Assembly: GCA_041920415.1 (NCBI GenBank)
Contig: JBHGYD010000006.1
Span: 1-64,000 of the forward strand
Length of the DNA: 64,000 nucleotides
Reading direction: 5' to 3'
Source: JBHGYD01 sp041920415
GTDB taxonomy: Bacteria; Bacillota; Bacilli; Bacillales; Anoxybacillaceae
Part shown: one piece after another, positions 35,046 through 44,103 of the stretch
How positions within the stretch are numbered: position 1 is the first letter of the stretch
Layout: every line of letters starts with the position of its first letter
Translations under genes and position numbers: made by a program
Notes under the pieces: model-generated
What the model was told of the DNA's origin: nothing
What the model saw: the letters and a program-made list of their open reading frames with translations, nothing else
Database searches by the model: none

Positions 35046-35159
35046 TTATGTATTTTTGTCTTGAGGAACAAAAACAGCATCACCCGAAACGGGCACTTTG
35101 TCAATGGAGATCATGAGTAAAACATGGTTGCAACAAGATGAACGATTGATTTCGTTCAT
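35046..35159 (-). pseudogene. Possible truncated remnant of a YIEGIA-capping-type small gene
   Basis: 37-codon frame with AGAGG six bases before its ATG. The core reads HVLLMISIDKVPVSGDAVFV and it stops at QDKNT, 21 nt from the converging ger operon. The pattern resembles my memory of the small capping subunits that accompany YIEGIA membrane proteins in this part of Bacillus chromosomes; those run about 25 residues further. Truncation by arrival of the ger operon is inferred. It could also be chance. Confidence 0.35.
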
Positions 35160-35237
35160 GTTCATCCTCTTATTATGTTTAAGGAAAAAATCAGGTTCAT
35201 GAACGCTTTCCTCACACTCGATTTTTTCCATAAAATT

Positions 35238-35272
35238 AAAAGCTGACTCGATCGCAATTCGAGTCAGCTTTT
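35238..35272. terminator. Bidirectional terminator after fni
   Basis: Perfect 14-bp stem (AAAAGCTGACTCGA and complement, 7-nt loop), touching the fni stop. On the minus strand it ends AGCTTTTAATTTT, on the plus strand AGCTTTTTATCG. It can end fni and possibly transcripts arriving from the ger operon. Confidence 0.85.
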
Positions 35273-36321
35273 TATCGACAACTATATACTTTCGTATCAA
35301 ATCCTCTTTCCGTTAACCAATGATGCGTATCACCGCGAATGACAAGCGGAACGCGCCGTAATTCTTCAATCGTTTTCGCACCAAGAGCGCTCATAATCAA
35401 TGATAAATCGGCATGCAACGTTTCAATCTCATCGATTAATGACTCCACTCCTTGTTCAACGAGCACTTTTAAAAATAAACCAGCAACACCAACGGCCGCT
35501 GCTCCTAAGGCAATCGCTTTAGCCGCATCGAAAGCGGTACGCACACCGCCGCTGCCAATGACAGAAAGGCGCGAAACCGTTTGTGAAACTTCGACAATGG
35601 ATGCGGTTGTCGAAATTCCCCAGTCATTAAAATAGGATAACATGCTAGCGCGTCGTTTATTTTCAATACGAGCAAAATTCGTTCCGCCGAATCCACCAAC
35701 ATCAACAATCGTTACGCCAACATTCGCTAGCTGCAAAGCCGTTTCTTTGCTCATACCAAATCCGACTTCCTTCACAATCACGGGTACTCCCACGTCTCGA
35801 ACGATTTGTTCAATTCGCGCTAACGCCCCTGTAAAATCGCGATCTCCTTCCGGCATCGTGAGTTCTTGAATGACGTTCAAATGAATTTGCAATCCATTTG
35901 CTTCAATCATATCGACCGCTCGTTTGGCCTCCTCCACCGTTGCTTCGCTACCGATATTGGCAAAAATCACACCATTCGGATTCACTTGTCGGACAATTTC
36001 AAACGAAGGACGTTCGTTTACATCTTTCACCGCTGCCATTTGTGAGCCGACCGCCATGGCAATATGACATTCTTTTGCTGCTTCCGCTAGTCCTTTGTTA
36101 ATTTCTAACGTCGCTTGGCCTCCTCCACCGGTCATCGCATTGATAAAAAGAGGCGAACTTAACGAAAGTTCGCCCAAAGTTGTACGTAAATCAATGTCAT
36201 TTGTACGTATGTTAGGCAGGCTTTGATGCACAAACACAATGTCGTCAAATCCATGCGCTCCTACTTGATCAATCGAAAGCGCATGCTCAATATGCTCGAT
36301 TTTTCGTCTCGCCCTGCTCAC
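35272..36321 (-). CDS. fni: Type 2 isopentenyl-diphosphate delta-isomerase
   Basis: 349 aa, FMN-dependent isomerase of IPP and DMAPP. TIM barrel with NAMTGGGGQATLEINKGLA, AVGSQMAAV, HLNVIQELTMPEGDRDF (the conserved Gln and Glu), VKEVGFGMSKETA and IGSGGVRTAFDAAKAIALGA, the flavin-phosphate loop. GTG start at 36321 after GGTGATC. It lies 15 nt downstream of ypfD. Confidence 0.95.
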   Translation of the reverse strand: MSRARRKIEHIEHALSIDQVGAHGFDDIVFVHQSLPNIRTNDIDLRTTLGELSLSSPLFINAMTGGGGQATLEINKGLAEAAKECHIAMAVGSQMAAVKDVNERPSFEIVRQVNPNGVIFANIGSEATVEEAKRAVDMIEANGLQIHLNVIQELTMPEGDRDFTGALARIEQIVRDVGVPVIVKEVGFGMSKETALQLANVGVTIVDVGGFGGTNFARIENKRRASMLSYFNDWGISTTASIVEVSQTVSRLSVIGSGGVRTAFDAAKAIALGAAAVGVAGLFLKVLVEQGVESLIDEIETLHADLSLIMSALGAKTIEELRRVPLVIRGDTHHWLTERGFDTKVYSCR

Positions 36322-36336
36322 TACTGATCACCATTA

Positions 36337-37497
36337 TTATTTTAATTTCTTTAGTTGTTCACCAATCACTTCGCCTAGCTGGAATCCTGATGGCTCATTC
36401 AACGATTTCGTATATTGGCTATAGTCTTCCTCAGTGCCTGTTTCTTCCAACAACTCGCGCATGCTTAATGAAATGCGACGATCTGCTTCGTTCACTTCAA
36501 GCACTCTCGCTTTTACTTCGTCTCCTTCTTTTAACACTTCGTGCGGAGTACCAATATGTTTGTTCGAGATTTGAGAAATATGCACAAGTCCCTCGACACC
36601 AGGAAAAATCTCGATAAACGCTCCAAACGGAACAAGACGTTTCACTTTTCCACTTACGACATCACCAGGTTTGATTTTTTCAGAAATTCCTTCCCATGGC
36701 CCCGGTAACGCTTCTTTAATGGATAACGAAATGCGTCCATTCTCTTCGTCAACGGAAAGCACTTTTACCTTTACCGCCTCGCCTTCTTGGACAACGTCGG
36801 ATGGATGAGCGACACGAGCATGAGAAAGTTGAGAAATATGTACAAGTCCATCAAAGCCACCGATGTCGACAAACACCCCAAAATCCGTAATACGGCGCAC
36901 CGTTCCTTCGAGCACTTGCCCGATTTGTAACTGGCGAAACGCTTGTTTTCGTTGTTCTTCTTTCTCTTGTTCAACAACAGCGCGATGTGATAAAACGACA
37001 CGGTTTTTCTCGCGATCCAATTCAACGACTTTCACTTTTAGCGTGCGATCTTTATAGTCGGAAAAATCTTCAACAAAATGCGTTTCGACTAATGAAGCAG
37101 GGATGAATCCTCTTACACCAACATCAGCAACAAGTCCGCCTTTGACAATGTCTTTCACGACAACGTCAAACGCTTCCCCGCTCGCAAATTTTTTCTCTAA
37201 CTCTTCCCAAGCGCGATCAGCATCGGCTGCTTTTTTTGATAAAATTAACAACCCTTCTTCTTCATTTGCGCCTTCCTCAACTTTTTTTACTTTAGCGGTA
37301 ATCTCGTCACCTACGGAAACCGCATCACTCGTTTTTTCAATGTGAAGGCTCGATAATTCACTAATCGGAATAATACCGCTTTGCTTGCTTCCTGCAATAT
37401 CGACAAGTACTTGCTTATCTTCGACTTTTACGACTTTTCCTTGAACAATATCACCTACCTTATACACGTTTACTTCCAAATTCATGTCCTCTACCAT
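36337..37497 (-). CDS. ypfD: S1 RNA-binding domain protein YpfD (30S ribosomal protein S1 homologue)
   Basis: 386 aa with four S1 repeats of about 70-75 residues (near 13-85, 100-170, 190-260 and 275-345), each ending in VKVLSVDEENGRISLSIKEA-like text. It is the S1 homologue of low-GC Gram-positives, shorter than the six-repeat S1 of E. coli and not essential in B. subtilis. ATG follows AGGAGGG. The 188-bp gap upstream has a TATAAT-like -10 near 37647 without a clear -35. Confidence 0.94.
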   Translation of the reverse strand: MVEDMNLEVNVYKVGDIVQGKVVKVEDKQVLVDIAGSKQSGIIPISELSSLHIEKTSDAVSVGDEITAKVKKVEEGANEEEGLLILSKKAADADRAWEELEKKFASGEAFDVVVKDIVKGGLVADVGVRGFIPASLVETHFVEDFSDYKDRTLKVKVVELDREKNRVVLSHRAVVEQEKEEQRKQAFRQLQIGQVLEGTVRRITDFGVFVDIGGFDGLVHISQLSHARVAHPSDVVQEGEAVKVKVLSVDEENGRISLSIKEALPGPWEGISEKIKPGDVVSGKVKRLVPFGAFIEIFPGVEGLVHISQISNKHIGTPHEVLKEGDEVKARVLEVNEADRRISLSMRELLEETGTEEDYSQYTKSLNEPSGFQLGEVIGEQLKKLK

Positions 37498-37685
37498 TCT
37501 TAACCCTCCTTAATCCACTGCCAGTTCGCGCAGCTTTGCCATCCATAAAAGTTGGAACATACTTCCTACTATTACTATATCATGTCCAAAGGAAAAAACG
37601 TTATGATTTTATCAATGATTTTTCCAAAAGAACCACTTTTCTATTCATTATACGATATTTTCTCAAAAGAAATGTAAGTGAATGC

Positions 37686-38276
37686 TCATTGGTGTTCATC
37701 TAAAAGGGCTTGAATATGGCTCATAATATAGTCAGTCACTTCTTCAGGGGAGGCTTTTCGCTCACGAAACGGCTCCATATCAATCGGCGTCCCGTAAACG
37801 ACTTTCAATTTTTTGAATGGGCGATACGGCCCAATAATCGCGCAAGGGACGACCGCCGCATTCGTCCGTAAAGCGAAAAAACCGACGCCGGATAACCCTT
37901 TTTGTAGTTTTCCGTCTTTATTTCGCGTTCCTTCAGGAAAAATCCCTAACACATTTCCTTGTTTTAACACATCTAGGCCGATTCGTAATGCTTGGCGGTC
38001 GCTCATTCCTCGTTTCACTGGAAACGCATGTAACGGAGGAAGCAAATGCTTCAACACCGGCACATGAAACAGCTCTTCTTTCGCCATAAAATGAATGGGA
38101 CGAGGAGCGGTAATACCAACGATGGGAGGGTCAAGATTGCTAATATGGTTCGAACAAAGAAGCACGCCCCCTTCTTTTGGAAACTGCTCTACACCGATGA
38201 CTTCGACACGATAAAGGGGCTTTAAAATACTCGCTACAACCCCCTTCGCAAACGAATAAAAATCCAACCTTATCAA
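37686..38276 (-). CDS. plsC: 1-acyl-sn-glycerol-3-phosphate acyltransferase
   Basis: 196 aa. Makes phosphatidic acid from lysophosphatidic acid at the membrane. The HX4D-type motif is SNHISNLDPPIV (about residues 42-53), and the substrate motif FPEGTRNKDGKL lies near 116. The start is TTG 38276, overlapping the cmk stop; a TTG three codons later is equally possible with respect to AAAGG. Confidence 0.92.
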   Translation of the reverse strand: MIRLDFYSFAKGVVASILKPLYRVEVIGVEQFPKEGGVLLCSNHISNLDPPIVGITAPRPIHFMAKEELFHVPVLKHLLPPLHAFPVKRGMSDRQALRIGLDVLKQGNVLGIFPEGTRNKDGKLQKGLSGVGFFALRTNAAVVPCAIIGPYRPFKKLKVVYGTPIDMEPFRERKASPEEVTDYIMSHIQALLDEHQ

Positions 38277-38944
38277 ATCCTTTCGTTTATAATTTTCATA
38301 ATTTCGTTCACGACATCCTCAATTGATAAAGAAGTTGTGTCAATTTCAACGGCATCTTCCGCTTTTTTCAGTGGCGCTACTTCCCGCTCCGAGTCAAGCT
38401 TGTCGCGACGAGCAATTTCTTTTTTTAACGTTTCAAGGTCGGACGCAAATCCTCTCGCAATATTTTCCGCATGACGGCGCTTTGCCCTTTCGTCGACGGA
38501 TGCTTTTAAAAAGATTTTCACCTCCGCGTGCGGAAGAACATATGTACCGATATCACGCCCATCCATCACGACTCCACCATGTTTCGCAAAGGCGCGCTGA
38601 CGTACTACCATCTCTTCACGCACTAATGGATGCTTGGCCACTAACGATACGGAGTTCGTCACTTCCTCCCCGCGAATCACGTTCGTGACATCTTCTCCAT
38701 TGACAAATACAAGTTGTCCACGATCGGACGGCTTTAATTCAATATATGTATCTTTTAATAAAGCAATTAATGCATTTTCATCGCATAAATCAATTCCTTC
38801 TTGCAAGGCGCGATACGTTAATGCGCGATACATCGCTCCGGTATCGATATAAAGATAAGAAAGCTTCTCGGCCAATATTTTGGCCACAGTGCTTTTTCCG
38901 GCCGCTGCCGGTCCATCAATTGCAATCGATATTCGTTTACTCAT
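38273..38944 (-). CDS. cmk: Cytidylate kinase
   Basis: 223 aa. Phosphorylates CMP and dCMP. P-loop AIDGPAAAGKSTVAK at the N-terminus, then YIDTGAMYRALTY and VVMDGRDIGTYVLPHAEVK. ATG 38944 follows AGGTGG. It precedes plsC, with a 4-nt overlap. Confidence 0.96.
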   Translation of the reverse strand: MSKRISIAIDGPAAAGKSTVAKILAEKLSYLYIDTGAMYRALTYRALQEGIDLCDENALIALLKDTYIELKPSDRGQLVFVNGEDVTNVIRGEEVTNSVSLVAKHPLVREEMVVRQRAFAKHGGVVMDGRDIGTYVLPHAEVKIFLKASVDERAKRRHAENIARGFASDLETLKKEIARRDKLDSEREVAPLKKAEDAVEIDTTSLSIEDVVNEIMKIINERI

Positions 38945-39038
38945 CAAAACCACCTACAATCATCCAAATCTATTTTTTATCAAAGAAAAAAGCAGGAAAT
39001 TCCCTGCGTACTTCGATGCTATTTTACCATATGAACCG

Positions 39039-39218
39039 TCACCGGTCGACGATTGTTTCGATTGTTTTTGTTTTTTCTTGTTTACTAACGCCTTCATATT
39101 CATAAATTTTTCCTAAATAAGGGGCAAACGGTGTGTATAATAGTAAACATTGCGCAATGAATAAAAAAATACATTGAATGATCACTAATTTTAACAAGAT
39201 TCGTTCAATCCGTTTCAC
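39039..39218 (-). CDS. ypfB: YpfB family small membrane protein (DUF5359)
   Basis: 59 aa. It begins MKRIERILLKLVIIQCIFLF, contains one hydrophobic helix (residues 7-27), and ends KTKTIETIVDR. Size, topology and position between cmk and ypfA match B. subtilis YpfB. The start is GTG 39218, ten bases after AAAGG. Function unknown. Confidence 0.75.
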   Translation of the reverse strand: MKRIERILLKLVIIQCIFLFIAQCLLLYTPFAPYLGKIYEYEGVSKQEKTKTIETIVDR

Positions 39219-39275
39219 GATGTGACAGCCTTTCGTTTTTGTCCATATTATTCCACATTCCTATTTCTTTTATTC

Positions 39276-39941
39276 TCATTCGCCTTCTTCCTTTTGCCGC
39301 ATTTCCAGCTGCCGCTCAAAACTATAACGAATCAATAGCACTCGTTCTTGCGGAGTCATCTTGAGAAATTGCAAAGAAGCTCTATACACATCGCTATGTT
39401 CCACTTGAAAGATACGAATCATTTTCGCGGGTAATTGCAAATAATGATACTCCCCCGATTTCATTTGCAACACAAGCCATGCTTCTACGACGATGCCCGG
39501 TGAGAGCTGTTTGAATTGCTTCGGAAGGACAATCGCTGCTCCGCCCGCACTTATATCGGTCGTCACCGTCGTAAACGGTGAAAATTCGCCATGAAGCGGA
39601 TGAATCGCAATATCTACATTCGCTTCCACCCGAACATATTGACGGCGCTGAACACGAACGAGCTGCTCTTCTCCCGGATACGAAAGAACCACCATCGGAA
39701 TTGGCTCGCGAACTTTCCCCGTTACTTCTGTGTCAAATAAATAAAGACTATGATCTTTTCCAACAAAGCTTGCTTTAAATTGCATCCCATTTAATAAAAA
39801 AACGGTTTTTCCTGTTTTTGTATTTACCGGATAATCAATATGTATATAATTAGGGAATATGTCCATAACTTTACACTTATATTCGTGTACCTCTTCCCCA
39901 TTGGTCGACTCAAGAATTAATGTATCCCCGATTTTGATCAT
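39276..39941 (-). CDS. ypfA: PilZ-type cyclic-di-GMP receptor YpfA
   Basis: 221 aa. N-terminal YcgR-like domain, then a PilZ domain with RRQYVRVEANVDI (the RxxxR ligand motif) and DISAGGAAIVLP (D/NxSxxG). In B. subtilis YpfA (DgrA) binds c-di-GMP and restrains motility through the flagellar motor. Start at 39941 after GGGAGAACG. Confidence 0.9.
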   Translation of the reverse strand: MIKIGDTLILESTNGEEVHEYKCKVMDIFPNYIHIDYPVNTKTGKTVFLLNGMQFKASFVGKDHSLYLFDTEVTGKVREPIPMVVLSYPGEEQLVRVQRRQYVRVEANVDIAIHPLHGEFSPFTTVTTDISAGGAAIVLPKQFKQLSPGIVVEAWLVLQMKSGEYHYLQLPAKMIRIFQVEHSDVYRASLQFLKMTPQERVLLIRYSFERQLEMRQKEEGE

Positions 39942-39982
39942 TCGTTCTCCCTCACATTCATCAGCTGTTTCTATACTTTAAT

Positions 39983-40020
39983 TAAACAAAAAGGAAAAGC
40001 TCCTGACAAGCTTTTCCTTT
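39983..40020 (-). terminator. Terminator of sleB-ypeB
   Basis: 12-bp stem (AAAGGAAAAGCT/AGCTTTTCCTTT) followed by TTTGTTTAAT on the minus strand, just downstream of ypeB. Confidence 0.8.
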
Positions 40021-40033
40021 ACTTATATATTTG

Positions 40034-41362
40034 CTATGCACTTTGAAGTTTGTCTACTTTTTCTTCTACTCCATTTTCCGCATTAATGAAAATTTGATAC
40101 GTGTCTTCTCCTAATGTACCTAAAAACTCATAACAAAGCACTTCTTGATTCAAGTCATTCGTAATTACCGCTTGTCGTTGTTCCATCACTTTTACATTCG
40201 GGTTTAGTTTCGCTCGCGCTTGCTCTAACGTTATTTTCGGTTTCGGCCATCGGTGAATGATATCGGATGATAAATAATCTCGAGCAGAAAACCCGACAAT
40301 CGTACCATCATCAAGTGCCACTTTCATTTTGATCGCCTCTGGATAAACACGAATACCGTGCTCGTTTGTTACAAACGTCAACACAGCTATATTATCATAT
40401 TGGGTGCTATCATATAGCTCTAAATTCGCAAATTTATTCTTCTGTAAAAATGTCATACCTTTCATTGCTGCTTCATGTAAGCTAATCGTTTGCTTTTTAA
40501 TCGGGCGATTATTAATAACCCAAATTGGATAGCCGCCTTTTTCGGTAATATCCATATACGTTTCTCTTTTCGTTTTCGGATCATAAATCGACAAGCTGTA
40601 AAACCTTTCGTCTGCTCCTTTCCCGCTCCGAACCGCCGTCACGTTTTCCGTCCCTTTTAATCCTAAAAAGGAAGTGGCAATCGCTTTTGCTTCTTCTTTT
40701 GTAATGCGCTTTCCTTGCGCCCGCACAAATCCTTTTTCTTTATTTTGTAGACTCGTAAAGGTCGGAGCGAAATTAGCGGTTTCCGAAAACGATTCAACAT
40801 TGTTCTCGACCGTTTTAAATCCGTCGATAATGGTATTATCGCTTGGTCGGTTGTTCGTCGCCAGCGCAAGCTCTACATCCATCCAACGTAAATTATTTTT
40901 TAATACCAAATGTTGGACATTACGAAGTTCGTTTTGAATGTCTGCAGCATTTTGATAAAGTGTTTGTAATGTTCGATATTCTTCTTTTGTCAATGGTTCT
41001 TTCTCTAAATCGCGAATGGCCGTGCGATAACTAAATGTACCAATCCGTGAAAGAAACTCTTGTGTTTTATTAAAAGGAAGTAACGAAAGCGGCAACTGCC
41101 CAACATCCGAATGCGCTTCTGCAGCGATTCGCCATACTTCCGCAAGCGCAGGCGATAGAGACATGCGCGAATTCATCGCCAAGGTCGTGCCGATTTTATC
41201 GTGCAGTAAATCCATTTGATACGTTAAATCATGAAACGCGCGCTGATAGTTGTTTTCTGCATGCACTAATATTGCGTTTTTTTCTTGATGCTCCCGATAT
41301 CCCCAATAAGCCGTTCCAACAACTCCAAGTGACAAAAAGCCAATGAGTAACACTCTTAACAT
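40034..41362 (-). CDS. ypeB: Germination protein YpeB
   Basis: 442 aa. Needed for stable localisation and activity of the cortex-lytic enzyme SleB in the spore. One N-terminal membrane segment (residues 2-18), then a long helical region, then three C-terminal PepSY-like domains (for example ITKEEAKAIATSFLGL and ITLEQARAKLNPNVKV). Collinear with B. subtilis YpeB. I prefer ATG 41362, five bases after AGGTGG, over the GTG three codons earlier. Confidence 0.94.
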   Translation of the reverse strand: MLRVLLIGFLSLGVVGTAYWGYREHQEKNAILVHAENNYQRAFHDLTYQMDLLHDKIGTTLAMNSRMSLSPALAEVWRIAAEAHSDVGQLPLSLLPFNKTQEFLSRIGTFSYRTAIRDLEKEPLTKEEYRTLQTLYQNAADIQNELRNVQHLVLKNNLRWMDVELALATNNRPSDNTIIDGFKTVENNVESFSETANFAPTFTSLQNKEKGFVRAQGKRITKEEAKAIATSFLGLKGTENVTAVRSGKGADERFYSLSIYDPKTKRETYMDITEKGGYPIWVINNRPIKKQTISLHEAAMKGMTFLQKNKFANLELYDSTQYDNIAVLTFVTNEHGIRVYPEAIKMKVALDDGTIVGFSARDYLSSDIIHRWPKPKITLEQARAKLNPNVKVMEQRQAVITNDLNQEVLCYEFLGTLGEDTYQIFINAENGVEEKVDKLQSA

Positions 41363-41379
41363 GACGACCACCTACCTTT

Positions 41380-42180
41380 TTATTTACAAAAAATATGCTT
41401 CCCAATTCGTTTAATTTTCGGGCGATTCCATATCCATCCGTTCGTTGCTGTACTCGGATTAAAATAGTAAATCGCCCCATCGGAAGGATCCCAACCGTTA
41501 ATCGCATCAAGAACAGCTTTTTTTGCTGTTTCATTTGGGGTGAGCCAAATTTGTCCATCCGCTACAGCCGTAAATGCCCCAGGCTGAAAAATAACCCCCG
41601 CTACGCTCTTGGGAAAAGAAGGGTGTTCTAGACGATTTAAAATGACAGCAGCAATCGCCACCTGACCGATGTAAGGCTCTCCGCGAGCTTCTCCATGTAC
41701 CGCATTGGCCATTAATTGAATATCGTTTTGTGAAAATCCTTTTGGCACATTCGTAGCCGTTACTCTAACAGAGGACTTTCCTTTTTGTTTTACCTGTTGG
41801 CTTAACGGTTTGCCACCGTAATGCGTAAATGAATTTCCTTTTCGAATTTGTTCTTTCACGAACGATTCGTAATACTTTGATACTTTTACTAATTTTGCTT
41901 TTGTACTCTCACCGGCTAATCCATCAATTGGTAAGCCAAATTTGTATTGAAAGTTACGCAACGCCCAATATGTACTCCATCCAAATACCCCATCGATTTT
42001 TCCGTTATAAAAACCGATATATTGCAAACGCGCTTGTAACTCAATGACATCATCACCAACGGCACCGCGCTGGATGACTTGATTGGAAAAGGCGTGCGCT
42101 TCCTTCATTGACAGCTCATATGTCAATAAAAAAGCAAACAAACATACCATCATTCGCCAACGTTTCGATTTGAGAAACAT
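41380..42180 (-). CDS. sleB: Spore cortex-lytic enzyme SleB
   Basis: 266 aa. Lytic transglycosylase that opens muramic-delta-lactam cortex at germination. Signal peptide ending near EAHA-FSNQ, a peptidoglycan-binding domain (VIELQARLQYIGFYNGKIDGV), a linker, and the catalytic domain with the probable catalytic Glu in NAVHGEARGEPYIGQ. ATG 42180 follows GAGGGAGG. Upstream, GCATA (42246-42242) and AAAAATA (42224-42218), 17 nt apart, could be a weak SigG promoter. ypeB follows 17 nt later. Confidence 0.95.
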   Translation of the reverse strand: MFLKSKRWRMMVCLFAFLLTYELSMKEAHAFSNQVIQRGAVGDDVIELQARLQYIGFYNGKIDGVFGWSTYWALRNFQYKFGLPIDGLAGESTKAKLVKVSKYYESFVKEQIRKGNSFTHYGGKPLSQQVKQKGKSSVRVTATNVPKGFSQNDIQLMANAVHGEARGEPYIGQVAIAAVILNRLEHPSFPKSVAGVIFQPGAFTAVADGQIWLTPNETAKKAVLDAINGWDPSDGAIYYFNPSTATNGWIWNRPKIKRIGKHIFCK

Positions 42181-42246
42181 CCGTAAACCTCCCTCATCCA
42201 TCCAATTGTTTTATCCCTATTTTTCGTCTAAACTTCCTTTTTATGC

Positions 42247-42284
42247 AAAAAAAAAGAAAAAGCCAAGCTGATTTAGGCTTGACT
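42247..42284 (-). terminator. Terminator of prsW
   Basis: 8-bp stem (AGTCAAGC/GCTTGGCT, one G-U pair), overlapping the prsW stop, followed on the minus strand by TTTTTCTTTTTTTTT. Confidence 0.8.
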
Positions 42285-42947
42285 TTTTGCTGGGGAGGCT
42301 GCTTCATGATAGTAAAGTCCTTTTGCTTGTTTCACTTTCCGAAGCGCGAGCCACCATAAAAATAACATAAACGGCAACATGTAATAGCCCCATTTTTCCT
42401 GCGTTAATAAAATAAAATCGTACATACCGTGTAAGATAAACGGCAAGAAAAATGAAAAACAGAGGTAGCGACGTTTTCGACCATGAAACTTTGCCTTTCC
42501 TAAATAAAATCCCATCATGACCGCGAACAACGCATGGCTTGATACCGGCAACACCGCTCTTGTGACTGCAACCTCGACACCGTTCGCAAGCAAATATAAA
42601 ATATTTTCTATCGTCGCAAAACCAAGTGACACACTCGCACTATAAACGATTCCGTCATACGGTTCATCGAATTCTTGATGATCAAAAATAAAGAAATACA
42701 CGACAAACCATTTGACAAATTCCTCAAGCAATCCTGAGGCAAAAAATGCTCGAGCAAATTTTGTCGTTACGATTCCCTCTGCATCGAAAACATGTTGAAT
42801 AAACATAATCGGAAAAACGAGAATCGCGCCAAATAAAAACGTACGCAACACAAGCGATAATGGCTCGGTTTCATATTCGTCCTTTAAATAAAAATAGCTA
42901 AGCAGCGCAACACCCGGTGCAATGCCAGCAGAAATAATCGTTAACAT
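42273..42947 (-). CDS. prsW: Intramembrane protease PrsW
   Basis: 224 aa, about eight membrane helices. In B. subtilis PrsW makes the site-1 cut of anti-sigma factor RsiW. The CPBP-like active-site motifs are GLLEEFVKWF (EExxK), ATIENILYL and, later, LHGMYDF. ATG 42947 follows GAGGATTG; an earlier ATG six codons upstream has weaker support. It lies directly upstream of sleB. Confidence 0.92.
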   Translation of the reverse strand: MLTIISAGIAPGVALLSYFYLKDEYETEPLSLVLRTFLFGAILVFPIMFIQHVFDAEGIVTTKFARAFFASGLLEEFVKWFVVYFFIFDHQEFDEPYDGIVYSASVSLGFATIENILYLLANGVEVAVTRAVLPVSSHALFAVMMGFYLGKAKFHGRKRRYLCFSFFLPFILHGMYDFILLTQEKWGYYMLPFMLFLWWLALRKVKQAKGLYYHEAASPAKSQA

Positions 42948-43042
42948 ATCAATCCTCGTTTCCATCCGTTTTTTTTAATGGTAACATGAAGTTATAACGA
43001 TTGAAAATAACATTTCTTTTAATAGATTACGGAGGAAAAGCA

Positions 43043-44014
43043 ATGAAAAAAATTTTAATTATTCATACAGGCGGAACGATTTCCATGAAAAAAGACGAAA
43101 AAACAGGGGCAGTTCGACCGGATGAAAAAAATCCGCTTCATGATACGACTCCTTCGCTTACAAATCTTGGCGATATTCATGTCGAAGAGCTTTTTCATTT
43201 GCCATCACCGCATATCACACCGTTAGAAATGCTTATATTGCGAAACAAAATTGAAGAAAAAGTGACCAAAGAACAAATGGAAGGAATCGTCATTACCCAT
43301 GGAACGGATACATTAGAAGAAACCGCATACTTTTTAGACTTGACCGTTCAAGCTGACGTTCCGATCGTTGTGACCGGTGCGATGCGCTCGAGCAATGAAA
43401 TTGGCGCGGACGGGCTTTATAATCTTATTTCTTCTATCAAAGTGGCCGCAAGCGATGAAGCGCGTGGGAAAGGGGTATTAGTGGTATTAAATGATGAAAT
43501 TCATACTGCGAAAAATGTGACGAAAACGCATACGTCCAACATTGCAACGTTTCAAAGTCCACAATACGGACCGATCGGTATCGTCACGAAACGAGGCGTG
43601 TTTTTCCACCACGCACCAACGAAACGAACCACGTATCCGATTCAACACATTTCGAAAAACGTCATTCTGTTAAAAGCCTATGCTGGCATGGACGAAGGTA
43701 TTTTCCAAGCGATTCAAACATTGCCGCTTGACGGTGTCGTCATTGAAGCATTAGGACAAGGAAACCTTCCACCAAGAGCGGCAAAAGGTGTCCGTTCCTT
43801 GCTCGAGGCCAACATTCCGGTCGTGCTTGTTTCCCGCTGCTTTAACGGCATTGTTCAAGACATATACGGCTATGAAGGCGGCGGCAAACAGCTGAAAGAA
43901 ATGGGCGTCATCTTCTCGAACGGACTTAATGGGCAAAAAGCGCGCATGAAGCTACTCGTCGCCCTTGAGATCACCAACAATGCTCAAAAATTGCAAGAGA
44001 TGTTTATGGAATAA
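43043..44014 (+). CDS. ansA: L-asparaginase (type I, cytoplasmic)
   Basis: 323 aa. Hydrolyses asparagine to aspartate and ammonia. The two catalytic Thr motifs are IHTGGTISM at the N-terminus and ITHGTDTLEETAYFLD near residue 85; no signal peptide. ATG 43043 follows GGAGG. It is the only plus-strand gene between the ger and cotJ operons and stands alone, with its own terminator. Confidence 0.94.
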   Translation: MKKILIIHTGGTISMKKDEKTGAVRPDEKNPLHDTTPSLTNLGDIHVEELFHLPSPHITPLEMLILRNKIEEKVTKEQMEGIVITHGTDTLEETAYFLDLTVQADVPIVVTGAMRSSNEIGADGLYNLISSIKVAASDEARGKGVLVVLNDEIHTAKNVTKTHTSNIATFQSPQYGPIGIVTKRGVFFHHAPTKRTTYPIQHISKNVILLKAYAGMDEGIFQAIQTLPLDGVVIEALGQGNLPPRAAKGVRSLLEANIPVVLVSRCFNGIVQDIYGYEGGGKQLKEMGVIFSNGLNGQKARMKLLVALEITNNAQKLQEMFME

Positions 44015-44045
44015 GAAAGGGCGTTTAGAGATTTACACAAACATA

Positions 44046-44080
44046 AGCCGATCAATCTTGACTTATTGATCGGCTTTCTA
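44046..44080 (+). terminator. Terminator of ansA
   Basis: 11-bp perfect stem (AGCCGATCAAT/ATTGATCGGCT) followed by TTCTACTT on the plus strand. The complement side lacks a strong T-run. Confidence 0.75.
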
Positions 44081-44103
44081 CTTACTTTTTCACGCGCGCA
44101 CGC

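Noticed and set aside
35160..35300. N-terminal extension of the short frame next to fni
   Set aside because: It runs through the fni terminator and the end of fni, so it cannot be coding; only the last 37 codons are considered.
43010..43036. TTGAAA-16-TAGATT as an ansA promoter
   Set aside because: The -10 would sit only 3 nt before the Shine-Dalgarno sequence, so the transcript would lack a usable ribosome site.
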